15,340 bases of DNA from Lachnospira sp. UBA5912 (GTDB taxonomy: Bacteria > Bacillota > Clostridia > Lachnospirales > Lachnospiraceae): NCBI GenBank assembly GCA_002435585.1, contig DJDY01000002.1, positions 1 to 15,340 on the forward strand, written 5' to 3'. This document shows, one piece after another, positions 6,257 to 13,433 of the stretch (positions are counted from its first letter, which is position 1; the number at the start of each line of letters is the position of its first letter). Below the pieces are notes generated by a model, which did no database searches, was not told where the DNA came from, and saw only the letters and a program-made list of their open reading frames with translations. The position numbers and the translations under genes are program-made.

Positions 6257-7264
6257 GTGGGCAACGGAAATGTATGCGTTATATATGATTCAGATGAACG
6301 CTATGCAAAAAGGCTTATGGGAATAATTAATGATGACAAAGATATTCCATATAAAGCAAGAATATTCACAAGAAAAGAGGAATTTAATAAGTATATAGTA
6401 GATAATGACACAGATGTTCTTATGGTCAATGAAGAATGCTATACTTACGAGATTCAGAAGAAAAGCGATAATAATGTTATTGTATTGTGTGAAGAAGAGA
6501 ATGAGGCTGAAAAGATAAATGCCCAGAAAAGAAAAGGACATACAGGAGTGTGTAAGTATCAGCCGGCATATCAGCTTTTAGGTATGATATCAAAGAAAAG
6601 TCCGGTAATAAAGCAGGCTTATAAAAATAGAAAAAGTGATTCTAAATGTATAGGTGTATATGGCTTTAACTCATCATTAAGGGTAATGCTTGCACTTGTT
6701 ATATCCGCAGCATTTTCAAGGAAAGGAAAAACATTATTTGTTAATCTTGATGAATTCTCAGGAATAGAGAATATAATGGGAAGTGATGGTTCAAGAAATC
6801 TGTCAGATGCCCTGTATATGTTTAAACAGTCTGGAATGCAGTATACAGACAATATAAGACAGTGTATATGTGTTACTGATATGTTTGACTATATTCCCGC
6901 CGTGGTGTGCGCTGATGATATATCATATGCTGGTGATAATCTGCTTGGACAGTGTATAGATGCGATTGCAGATAATGAACAGTATGAGTATGTTGTGATT
7001 AACATATCTGAGGGACTTACAAGACCATGGCAGCTTATGGAAAAATGTGAAGTGACTTATGTGGCAGATAGTGGCGAATACATAGAGGGTTGTCGATTTA
7101 ACAATCTGAAAAGATATCTTATAGAGAATGATATGGAGCCGGTTTCCGATAATATTATGCGGATTAATCTTAAAACCAAAGAAGATATAGATATCAATTT
7201 TCTTCAGAGAATAATGTATACAGAGGCCTATGGATATGTAAGTGAACTTATTAATTATTTATAG
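6257..7264 (+). CDS. tadZ: TadZ/CpaE-like pilus localisation protein with degenerate P-loop
   Basis: About 335 residues. The N-terminal part (1-110) looks like a receiver-type fold (VCVIYDSDERYAKRL, then VLMVNEE). From about 130 on it resembles the MinD/ParA-like fold of TadZ: CIGVYGFNSS, LALVISAAFSRKGKTLFVNLDE, and YVVINISEG. The Walker A position (GVYGFNSSLRVML) has no conserved GKT, so ATP hydrolysis there is doubtful; atypical Walker A motifs are known in TadZ proteins. TadZ localises the pilus machine and its place just before tadA is typical. The start is uncertain: GTG at 6245 overlaps the GGGGGTG ribosome binding site itself, so GTG at 6257 is preferred. No in-frame ATG occurs before residue 21. 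Confidence 0.7.
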   Translation: MGNGNVCVIYDSDERYAKRLMGIINDDKDIPYKARIFTRKEEFNKYIVDNDTDVLMVNEECYTYEIQKKSDNNVIVLCEEENEAEKINAQKRKGHTGVCKYQPAYQLLGMISKKSPVIKQAYKNRKSDSKCIGVYGFNSSLRVMLALVISAAFSRKGKTLFVNLDEFSGIENIMGSDGSRNLSDALYMFKQSGMQYTDNIRQCICVTDMFDYIPAVVCADDISYAGDNLLGQCIDAIADNEQYEYVVINISEGLTRPWQLMEKCEVTYVADSGEYIEGCRFNNLKRYLIENDMEPVSDNIMRINLKTKEDIDINFLQRIMYTEAYGYVSELINYL

Positions 7265-7307
7265 CCTGTTGACTTATCTTTTCATAATTAGTATGGGGTA
7301 AGGGCAT

Positions 7308-7337
7308 ATGGTGGACAGAATGGTTATTGATAGCTGA
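7308..7337 (+). CDS. Short leader ORF overlapping the tadA start
   Basis: ATG at 7308 opens a nine-residue frame (MVDRMVIDS) whose TGA (7335-7337) shares its last base with the tadA ATG (7337-7339). It has a good ribosome binding site (GGGGTAAGGG, 7295-7304), whereas tadA itself has none that is convincing. The TGATG overlap is the classic arrangement for termination-reinitiation. So the short frame may serve to load ribosomes for tadA. It is small enough that chance cannot be excluded. Confidence 0.4.
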   Translation: MVDRMVIDS

Positions 7338-8569
7338 TGGATGAATTATTTATAATATTAAAAAAGAAAATATATGAAAGACTTGATGTTAGTCTTGATG
7401 TATCAGACGAATGTCTGTATGAGGTTATAGACGAGTGCGTATACGAGGCGGCGGCAGATAAAAGATTATCACTTGGGCAAAGAGATATGCTAAGGATGCG
7501 TCTGTATAATTCTATTAAAAAACTCGATATATTGCAGGAGCTTATCGAAGATGAAGAGATAACTGAGATAATGGTGAATGGCTATGATAATATATTTATT
7601 GAAAAAAACGGACAAATAACAAAGTGGGGCAGACAGTTTGAAAGCGAAGACAAGCTTGCTGATATAGCACAGAGAATAGCAGCGATGTCTAATAAGATTG
7701 TCAATGAATCCTCACCCATAGTTGATACAAGACTGCCGGATGGTTCAAGAGTTAATATGGTTCTTCCACCGATATCGATAGATGGACCAATAATAACTAT
7801 CAGAAAATTCTATAATACGCCTATGGATATCAGCAGGATGATACAGATAGGCTCGATAACTGATGAGGCGGCAGATTATCTTAAGCTGCTTGTTAAAGCA
7901 AAATATAACATATTCGTATCTGGAGGTACAGGAAGTGGAAAAACAACATTTCTTAATGCCTTATCTAATTATATTCCCAAAGACGAGAGAATTCTTACAA
8001 TTGAAGATTCAGCTGAGCTTCAGATATCAGGTGTAGAGAATCTGGTAAGACTTGAGGTCAGAAGAGCTAATATGGAAGGTGATAATGAGGTTACGATAAG
8101 AGATCTTATTAAATCAAGCCTCAGAATGAGACCTGACCGTATTATTGTAGGTGAGGTAAGAGGTGAAGAGGCATTAGATATGCTTCAGGCTATGGGAACA
8201 GGTCATGATGGGAGCCTTTCAACAGGTCATGCAAATAGCCCAAAGGATATGCTTGTCAGGCTTAGGACAATGGTGCTTATGGGAATGAACATGCCAACGG
8301 AAGCAATAGACAGGCAGATATCATCAGCTATAGATATAATAGTGCATCTTAAGAGAATGAGAGATAAAACAAGAAAAGTTGTTGAAATATCAGAGGTGTG
8401 TGAGTATGGCGAGAGTGGATTTGAACTTATTCCATTGTTCAGTTTTGTGGAAGAAGGCACGGATGAGAATGGAAAGATTATTGGAAGGCTCAGGAAAACA
8501 GAGTATGAACTCAAAAATCAGAATAAGCTGCTTTCCTATATCGGAATTGATTCCAGAAAGAAAATGTGA
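7337..8569 (+). CDS. tadA: TadA/CpaF pilus assembly ATPase
   Basis: A 410-residue cytoplasmic secretion ATPase of the type II/IV (VirB11-like) family that powers Flp pilus assembly. An N-terminal helical domain (1-70) leads into the N-domain (EEITEIMVNG, 73-82; the DTRLPDGSRVN region, 130-140). The core motifs are complete: Walker A GGTGSGKT (196-203), Asp box TIEDSAELQ (221-229), Walker B RPDRIIVGEVRGEEA (265-279) and His box TGHDGSLSTGHAN (288-300). Length is normal for the family. The ATG overlaps the stop of a nine-residue leader ORF, and no strong ribosome binding site of its own is seen. The 3' end probably overlaps the tadB start. Confidence 0.96.
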   Translation: MDELFIILKKKIYERLDVSLDVSDECLYEVIDECVYEAAADKRLSLGQRDMLRMRLYNSIKKLDILQELIEDEEITEIMVNGYDNIFIEKNGQITKWGRQFESEDKLADIAQRIAAMSNKIVNESSPIVDTRLPDGSRVNMVLPPISIDGPIITIRKFYNTPMDISRMIQIGSITDEAADYLKLLVKAKYNIFVSGGTGSGKTTFLNALSNYIPKDERILTIEDSAELQISGVENLVRLEVRRANMEGDNEVTIRDLIKSSLRMRPDRIIVGEVRGEEALDMLQAMGTGHDGSLSTGHANSPKDMLVRLRTMVLMGMNMPTEAIDRQISSAIDIIVHLKRMRDKTRKVVEISEVCEYGESGFELIPLFSFVEEGTDENGKIIGRLRKTEYELKNQNKLLSYIGIDSRKKM

Positions 8570-9269
8570 GGTGCTGTATTATGTCCAGGGGATATTGATA
8601 GTCACAGCGGCTGCATATTTGTTCTATAACAATCTAATATTTTGTATATTCTTATGTCCGGTTATTCCAATATATGTAATATTAAGAAAAAAAGAAGATA
8701 AAGAAAAAAGAAAAAGCCGTAAAACGACGGAGTTCAGTGATGGAATGCAGGCGGTTTCTTTTGCGTTGAATACGGGTTACTCAATTGAAAATGCATTTGC
8801 AGAGGCAGTCTCGGAATTGCAGTTATTATATGGAAAGGATTCATCTATAGTTTCAGAATTCAGAATGATTGTAAACAGGATTAAAAGAAATGAAAACCTG
8901 GAAGATATTATGGATGACTATGCAGATAAAATGAATATAGATGATATAAGTTATTTTGCCGAGATATTCAGATATGCCAAAAGAAGTGGTGGAGATATTC
9001 CAGCTATTATCAAGCAGACAGCAAGAATAATACACGAAAAATCAGAGGTACAGATGGAGATAGACACTATTATAAGTGGTAGAAAAATGGAGCAGAAGGT
9101 TATGGTGTGTATTCCACTTGGAATTATTATGTATCTTAGAATAACATCCAATGGTTTTGTGAATATGTTATATGGCAATGCAGCTGGGATAATAGTAATG
9201 ACATTATGTCTTATGGTATATGTTGCAGCAGTTTATATGGCAGTGAAAATAGTGGATATCAAAGTGTGA
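8505..9269 (+). CDS. tadB: TadB pilus platform protein (T2SF domain)
   Basis: A 254-residue inner platform protein that works with TadC and the TadA ATPase. Two N-terminal membrane spans (about 26-61) lead into a basic cytoplasmic loop (RKKEDKEKRKSRK), then a T2SF domain with LNTGYSIENAFAEA (88-101) and AKRSGGDIPAIIKQTA (158-173), then two C-terminal spans (about 200-212 and 225-248). The start is ambiguous. ATG at 8505 has AGGA nine bases upstream and gives the charged pre-membrane segment common in relatives, at the cost of a 65-nt overlap with tadA. GTG at 8571, two bases after the tadA stop, would begin directly at the first span and has no clear site of its own. The open frame reaches further up to 8379, inside tadA. 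Confidence 0.88.
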   Translation: MNSKIRISCFPISELIPERKCEVLYYVQGILIVTAAAYLFYNNLIFCIFLCPVIPIYVILRKKEDKEKRKSRKTTEFSDGMQAVSFALNTGYSIENAFAEAVSELQLLYGKDSSIVSEFRMIVNRIKRNENLEDIMDDYADKMNIDDISYFAEIFRYAKRSGGDIPAIIKQTARIIHEKSEVQMEIDTIISGRKMEQKVMVCIPLGIIMYLRITSNGFVNMLYGNAAGIIVMTLCLMVYVAAVYMAVKIVDIKV

Positions 9270-9302
9270 TTTGAATTAAATAAGAGGTAAAAGGGTTATG
9301 TG

Positions 9303-10565
9303 ATGCCGTTATTGAAAAAAGAGATAAGTATAAAACATATATTGGCAGTAGCAGCGGTTGTTGTTCTTATTGCAGCAGGAATAATATCTGTGAAAGAAAA
9401 TGATGATTCAGATATAAGTTATATAAAAAGACCAGAACCTGGCGAGGAAGCAAGCAGTGTTGTTGTAGATGTATATGATGAGCATGGAAATAAGCAGACT
9501 ACAGTCAATACATATATTGAACCAAGGAAAATGTCAGAGGAAGAAACGCAGATGTGTTTTGATAATGCTTATGATGAATTATTAAATAAGATGTTAAAAG
9601 ATAATATATCTGCTGATTATATCACAGGCAATCTGTTTATGCCTGATACATTGTCTGATGGACTTATCAGTGTAAGTATATATTCATCAGATTATTCTGT
9701 GATTGATTATGATGGCACTGTGCATAATGAAATGTTTGAAAATGATGAAGCCAGGTCTGTATCAATAACTTATATTATGCGGTACGAAGAATATGACAGA
9801 CAGGGAGTGATAGAGCTTATTGTAAGATCAATATCAGCAATGTCTGAAAGTATGCAGCAGGAGAATGCGAAATCCATGCCGGGAGTAATACAGAAGGTTG
9901 TTGATAATACAGTTAATAAAAATACAGATGATGAGAAAGCAGCTCTTCCAGGAAATATTGGTGGGAGAAATGTGCATTACAGATATGCAAAAGAAAAAAA
10001 TGAATGGTTTATATATGTGGTGTTAATTGCTGCAATTATTGCACTTGTAATATATAAAAGAAAAATGCAGGATGTAAAACAGCAGAAGCAGCGCATAAAA
10101 GAACTTCAATATGATTATTCAGAGCTTATAGCCAAGCTTACTCTGCTCTTAGGTGCAGGTATGACCATAAGAAAAGCGTGGGGAAAGATGGTGGATGATT
10201 ATATTAAGAAAAGAGAGGCTGGTGGTGTAGTAAAAACGGTATATGAGGAAATGTATATAACAGACTGCAATATAAGGGCAGGAATATCAGAATATGAAGC
10301 TTATGAAGAATTCGGACACAGATGTAACACAAGAGAATATTTAAAGCTTGCTTCATTATTGCAGACCAATCTTAAAAGAGGAACAAACAGGTTAAGGGAA
10401 TTACTTTATCAGGAATCTTATGATGCATTTGAACAAAGGAAGAATCTTGCAAAACAGAAGGGCGAGGAGGCTACAACAAGGCTTCTGATACCTATGATTA
10501 TGATGCTTCTTGTTGTTATGGTTATAGTTATGGTTCCTGCAGTGATGAACTTTTATCTTACATAG
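9303..10565 (+). CDS. tadC: TadC-like pilus platform protein with a large extracytoplasmic insertion
   Basis: 420 residues, much longer than a usual TadC (about 300). A first membrane span lies near 14-30 and a second near 236-252. Between them lie about 205 residues without hydrophobic spans that should be outside the cell by the positive-inside rule. The T2SF part (about 271-395) is clearly TadC-like: YSELIAKLTLLLGAGMTIRKAW, YEAYEEFGHRC, YLKLASLLQTNLKRG, and FEQRKNLAKQKGEEATTRLL, then a last span (397-417, ending MVPAVMNFYLT). I do not recognise the inserted domain. ATG at 9303 has AAAAGGG seven bases upstream; a GTG precedes it directly. An upstream ATG-TGA minimal frame overlaps at 9298-9303. 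Confidence 0.85.
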   Translation: MPLLKKEISIKHILAVAAVVVLIAAGIISVKENDDSDISYIKRPEPGEEASSVVVDVYDEHGNKQTTVNTYIEPRKMSEEETQMCFDNAYDELLNKMLKDNISADYITGNLFMPDTLSDGLISVSIYSSDYSVIDYDGTVHNEMFENDEARSVSITYIMRYEEYDRQGVIELIVRSISAMSESMQQENAKSMPGVIQKVVDNTVNKNTDDEKAALPGNIGGRNVHYRYAKEKNEWFIYVVLIAAIIALVIYKRKMQDVKQQKQRIKELQYDYSELIAKLTLLLGAGMTIRKAWGKMVDDYIKKREAGGVVKTVYEEMYITDCNIRAGISEYEAYEEFGHRCNTREYLKLASLLQTNLKRGTNRLRELLYQESYDAFEQRKNLAKQKGEEATTRLLIPMIMMLLVVMVIVMVPAVMNFYLT

Positions 10566-10587
10566 TGGATAATACATAGTGGATAAA
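10560..10587 (+). repeat. 14-bp tandem duplication across the tadC stop codon
   Basis: ACATAGTGGATAAT (10560-10573) is followed at once by ACATAGTGGATAAA (10574-10587), 13 of 14 bases alike. The tadC stop TAG (10563-10565) lies in the first unit. It looks like a small replication-slippage duplication. A similar event is seen at the stop of the DUF5702-like gene. Confidence 0.8.
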
Positions 10588-10590
10588 CAG

Positions 10591-10649
10591 GTGTCTGTGC
10601 GCACCTGACACAAACTGGTTATGCGCAAAAAACGTGCGCGGAAATGGAG
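10591..10649 (+). promoter_or_regulatory. Pseudoknot leader element, copy 2 (upstream of flp)
   Basis: Stem 1 is GTGTC (10591-10595) with GACAC (10607-10611). Stem 2 is GCGCAC (10599-10604) with GTGCGC (10634-10639), giving an H-type pseudoknot with a 22-nt A-rich third loop. The core GCGCACCTGACACAAA is identical to copy 1, and the sequence after stem 2 (GGAAATGGAG, with the ribosome binding site GGAG at 10646-10649) is nearly the same. The gap from stem 2 to the ATG is 16 nt in both copies. Stem 1 is made partly from different pairs here (C10595-G10607, unpaired in copy 1), so pairing rather than sequence alone seems kept. The third loop carries an extra GCGC that could compete with stem 2. 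Confidence 0.6.
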
Positions 10650-10655
10650 ATTAAT

Positions 10656-10907
10656 ATGAGAAAAGATATATTAAAAACAGTAAAAAAAGAAAAAACAGAA
10701 AGCAGGAAAAATAGTATAGCAGGATTATGCAGAAGAGCAAAAGAAAGTGTAATGCAATTCTGGAACGAAGAAGATGGTATGGGTGTTGTTGAAATCGTAC
10801 TCATAATTGTAGTGCTTATAGGGCTTGTCATTATATTCAAGAGTCAGATAACAGCGCTGGTTAATAAATTGTTATCCAAGATGTCAAGCCAGGCAAACAA
10901 GATATAA
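10656..10907 (+). CDS. flp: Flp type IVb pilin (Flp1-like)
   Basis: An 83-residue prepilin, the main structural subunit of the Tad pilus. The processing site is EEDG-MGVVE: cleavage after G41 puts a glutamate at position +5 (E46) of the mature protein, followed by a hydrophobic helix (IVLIIVVLIGLVIIF). The mature pilin would be about 42 residues. The leader of 41 residues is basic and unusually long for Flp; starting instead at M33 would give a typical nine-residue leader but has no good ribosome binding site. ATG at 10656 is chosen over the in-frame ATG at 10644 because GGAG lies six bases upstream of it, exactly as in the other gene preceded by the same leader element. The peptidases of this locus are the likely processing enzymes. 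Confidence 0.88.
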   Translation: MRKDILKTVKKEKTESRKNSIAGLCRRAKESVMQFWNEEDGMGVVEIVLIIVVLIGLVIIFKSQITALVNKLLSKMSSQANKI

Positions 10908-10918
10908 AGTGTGGCAGA

Positions 10919-13180
10919 ATGGTATATGACAAAAAGGCAGATATAAAGCTGTACGGAACGAAATGTATCAAAAAAGCAGATATAATACACAGTAAGTGCA
11001 TATCACTTGATGCACAGATTACGGTTATGGCAGCAATGGTGTTTATGATAGTGATTTCATTTGTTACAACATGTGTGAATGCAGCGTTAATGTCAGGGTA
11101 TAACACTATTATAAAGCAGGCATGCAGTTTGTCAGATGAATCCGTATTTACAGCGTATAGTAATGATCTGTTATCAGCATTTGATGTATTCGCATTGAAA
11201 AAATCAGACATAATGAATGATAAAATATATCAGTATATTGGTGCTAATATCAACACATATTCAAAAGATATCGGTCTTACAGAGGCAGAATATACCAGTT
11301 ATAAATATATGACTGACAATGGAGGATATGGAGTTGAGGAACAGATAGTAAAATATATGCAAAATGGAGGATATGCGGATGTCGTAAGGGATTATAACGC
11401 CGTAAATGATAACATAAGGCAGTCAGAACATGTAAATAAAATCACTGAATCAATATGTCGGGTACAGGATAATGCATATGAAAGCTGGAACATAAGAAAC
11501 AGGCTGATATCTGCATGCCAGGATATGAGTAATAAAGAAGATAAGATATCAGAAAGCCTGGATTCTTATAAGAAAAATGTTCATGAGTTATATAGTCAAT
11601 ATAATAAATACGATGGCTATGATAAATACGAAGTAAAAAGAAATGTGGAAACATTATCAGAAGCTGAAGGAAAACTTGAATATATAGTGGAAGAGATAAA
11701 TGAAATAACAGATGAGATAAATGCTTGTCAGGCATCATATGAAGCTTATAAAGATGAATTAAAACAAAGCCTGGATGGTTGTTATGAAAAACTTGATAGT
11801 TATAGACAGGACATAGGTGAAGATTTATATCAGGAGCTGCATACAGATATAGAGACTATGTATACGGGCTATGATGATGCAGCTGATATATCTGTAGAAG
11901 ATATAAATGCAGCTCTTGATAATGACAATTCAATAATTAACGTTATATTAAACGATATGAGCAGCATAATGGATATTAGTGAAAATATAATATGGACCGA
12001 TGAATCCGATTATGATGAGGATTACAGCTATAATGATGAATCATATACTGATGATAATAATGAGCAATATGAATATATAGAAGAGATTAAAAAGAAATAT
12101 GAAGATATTATATCAGAGTGTGATGATTTTTATATGAGTAATCTGGTAGAAAGTTATAGCAGGAATCATCCAGACGATTCTTATGATAATGTTAATAGTA
12201 AAACAGGTGGATTAAGGAAGATATACAAGTTGTTAAAAGAAGGAATAGCAGGGCTTGTAATTGATGGTGATATATCAGATAAAGCTATAAATTATACAGA
12301 TATTGCAGATAAAACTGTATCAGGGAGTGCTGGAGGAGATGGTATATCTAATATGAGTATACGATCTGCACTTGTCAATGAATATATAGTATCAAGATAT
12401 GTATGTTATATTGATTATATTGAAAAAAACGGACATGAAAAAGACAGATATAAAAATGATAAAACCATGCCGGAAGACAGGATGCTTGATTATGAGATTG
12501 AGTATATTCTGTGTAGAGAATCATCGGACAGGGATAATCTTAATGAGGTGCTGACGAAGTTATCACTAATAAGAGAAGGAGTTAATCTTACATATCTTAT
12601 AACAGATGGTCATAAAAAGAATGAATGTTTTACGCTGGCGGTGCAGCTTGCTGGATATACGGGGAATATGGCAGTTGTTAAGGCGGTACAATACCTGGTT
12701 ATGTCAGTATGGGCTTATGCAGAGTCAGTTGTAGAGCTTAAGAAACTGTACAAAGGTGAAGGTGTTGCAGCTGTTAAAAATGCAGAAAGCTGGATAACAG
12801 ATATATCAGGAGTTATGAGTCTTGACAGTGGAAATGTAAGTCGGGAAGAGATATTTAATCTTAACAATATTGGCAGCAAAGCTTATGTTAGTAATTCGGA
12901 GATTTCAGAAAAAACAGGAGAACATGAATATGGAGTAGATAGCAAAGATAAATATAACAGTCTGGATTACAAAGATTATATGCGTATTCTCCTGCTTATG
13001 CAGGACAGAGTGTATAAAAATGCAGGTATCATGTCGGCTATGGAACTTGTTATGATTGCACTTGGACATACAGAGTTCAGGATGAAAGATTATATATATG
13101 GGGCAGATGGTGAAGCGGTATTTATATATATAAAAAATTCGCAGACCTACAGGCAGAAACTTGATTACTCATATGTATAA
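10919..13180 (+). CDS. Large DUF5702-like Tad-associated envelope protein
   Basis: 753 residues. A single hydrophobic segment near the N-terminus (about 32-54: DAQITVMAAMVFMIV onward) resembles the TadE/TadG-type membrane start, so the rest is probably outside the cell. Residues about 200-320 are charged and helix-rich, likely coiled coil. Residues 358-388 form an acidic, Tyr-rich low-complexity stretch (DESDYDEDYS and similar). The C-terminal third (LDYEIEYILCRESSDRDNL, then IREGVNLTYL and DYMRILLLMQ) matches what I know of DUF5702 proteins in clostridial Tad loci. The role is unknown; a TadG-like surface or tip component is a guess. It starts 11 bases after flp with a weak site (GTGG), so coupling to flp is likely. 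Confidence 0.7.
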   Translation: MVYDKKADIKLYGTKCIKKADIIHSKCISLDAQITVMAAMVFMIVISFVTTCVNAALMSGYNTIIKQACSLSDESVFTAYSNDLLSAFDVFALKKSDIMNDKIYQYIGANINTYSKDIGLTEAEYTSYKYMTDNGGYGVEEQIVKYMQNGGYADVVRDYNAVNDNIRQSEHVNKITESICRVQDNAYESWNIRNRLISACQDMSNKEDKISESLDSYKKNVHELYSQYNKYDGYDKYEVKRNVETLSEAEGKLEYIVEEINEITDEINACQASYEAYKDELKQSLDGCYEKLDSYRQDIGEDLYQELHTDIETMYTGYDDAADISVEDINAALDNDNSIINVILNDMSSIMDISENIIWTDESDYDEDYSYNDESYTDDNNEQYEYIEEIKKKYEDIISECDDFYMSNLVESYSRNHPDDSYDNVNSKTGGLRKIYKLLKEGIAGLVIDGDISDKAINYTDIADKTVSGSAGGDGISNMSIRSALVNEYIVSRYVCYIDYIEKNGHEKDRYKNDKTMPEDRMLDYEIEYILCRESSDRDNLNEVLTKLSLIREGVNLTYLITDGHKKNECFTLAVQLAGYTGNMAVVKAVQYLVMSVWAYAESVVELKKLYKGEGVAAVKNAESWITDISGVMSLDSGNVSREEIFNLNNIGSKAYVSNSEISEKTGEHEYGVDSKDKYNSLDYKDYMRILLLMQDRVYKNAGIMSAMELVMIALGHTEFRMKDYIYGADGEAVFIYIKNSQTYRQKLDYSYV

Positions 13181-13191
13181 CATATGTATAA
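13170..13191 (+). repeat. 11-bp tandem duplication across the DUF5702-like stop codon
   Basis: CATATGTATAA (13170-13180) is repeated exactly at 13181-13191. The stop codon TAA of the large gene is the end of the first unit. This is the second such short duplication at a stop codon in this locus. Confidence 0.8.
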
Positions 13192-13239
13192 AACATGCCA
13201 TGAGTATGAATATCTTTGAATTTTTCTGAATCTGGTCAT

Positions 13240-13264
13240 GCAATATATATTGTGGAGATTATGC
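13240..13264 (+). repeat. 25-bp direct repeat, unit 1
   Basis: This unit matches the one at 13305-13329 in 21 of 25 positions. Both begin with GCA, share TATATATTGT and end in ATTATGC; the first contains the perfect palindrome CAATATATATTG. The starts are 65 bp apart, in the 250-bp gap before the TadE-like gene. The pair could be binding sites for a regulator, but both are AT-rich. Confidence 0.55.
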
Positions 13265-13284
13265 TTAAATCCTGTGTTTTTGCT

Positions 13285-13314
13285 TTGCCACGTTTTTTTG
13301 TTACGCATTATATA
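13285..13314 (+). promoter_or_regulatory. Possible sigma-A promoter for the tadE-tadV-tadE group
   Basis: TTGCCA (13285-13290), an 18-nt spacer and TATATA (13309-13314) form a fair sigma-A match. It lies within the only sizeable gap inside the Tad locus and would give a leader of about 110 nt. The -10 falls inside the second 25-bp direct repeat, so a protein bound there could block transcription. The surrounding AT-richness limits confidence. No clear terminator was seen for the gene before it. Confidence 0.4.
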
Positions 13315-13329
13315 TTGTAGGAATTATGC
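13305..13329 (+). repeat. 25-bp direct repeat, unit 2
   Basis: Second copy of the repeat at 13240, with 4 differences of 25 (positions 4, 15, 17 and 18 of the unit). It overlaps the -10 of the putative promoter listed at 13285-13314. Confidence 0.55.
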
Positions 13330-13393
13330 CTCTTTGAGTGGACATGAAATAAAGTGTTTAGATAAAGAATAAAAAAATAATCAGATACGGAAA

Positions 13394-13433
13394 GGAGAAA
13401 GATAAGACTTATTCTTATATATTTATAAGTATG
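13394..13433 (+). promoter_or_regulatory. Distant ribosome binding site with intervening hairpin
   Basis: A strong AGGAGA (13394-13399) lies 31 nt before the first ATG of the TadE-like gene (13431), far beyond normal spacing. The interval holds complementary arms, ACTTAT (13407-13412) with ATAAGT (13425-13430), or alternatively CTTATA (13414-13419) with TATAAG (13424-13429). Folding of the outer arms would leave a spacer of about 7 nt. Hairpins that bring a distant site near a start codon are known from phage T4 genes. No start codon lies in frame at normal distance from the site. Confidence 0.4.

Noticed and set aside
7269..7297. TTGACT with TATGGG as a promoter for tadA
   Set aside because: The -10 match is poor and the gap to tadZ is short; read-through from upstream is simpler.
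8379..8504. Upstream extension of tadB inside tadA
   Set aside because: It would overlap a conserved part of tadA by almost 200 nt, and the added residues do not look like any TadB N-terminus.
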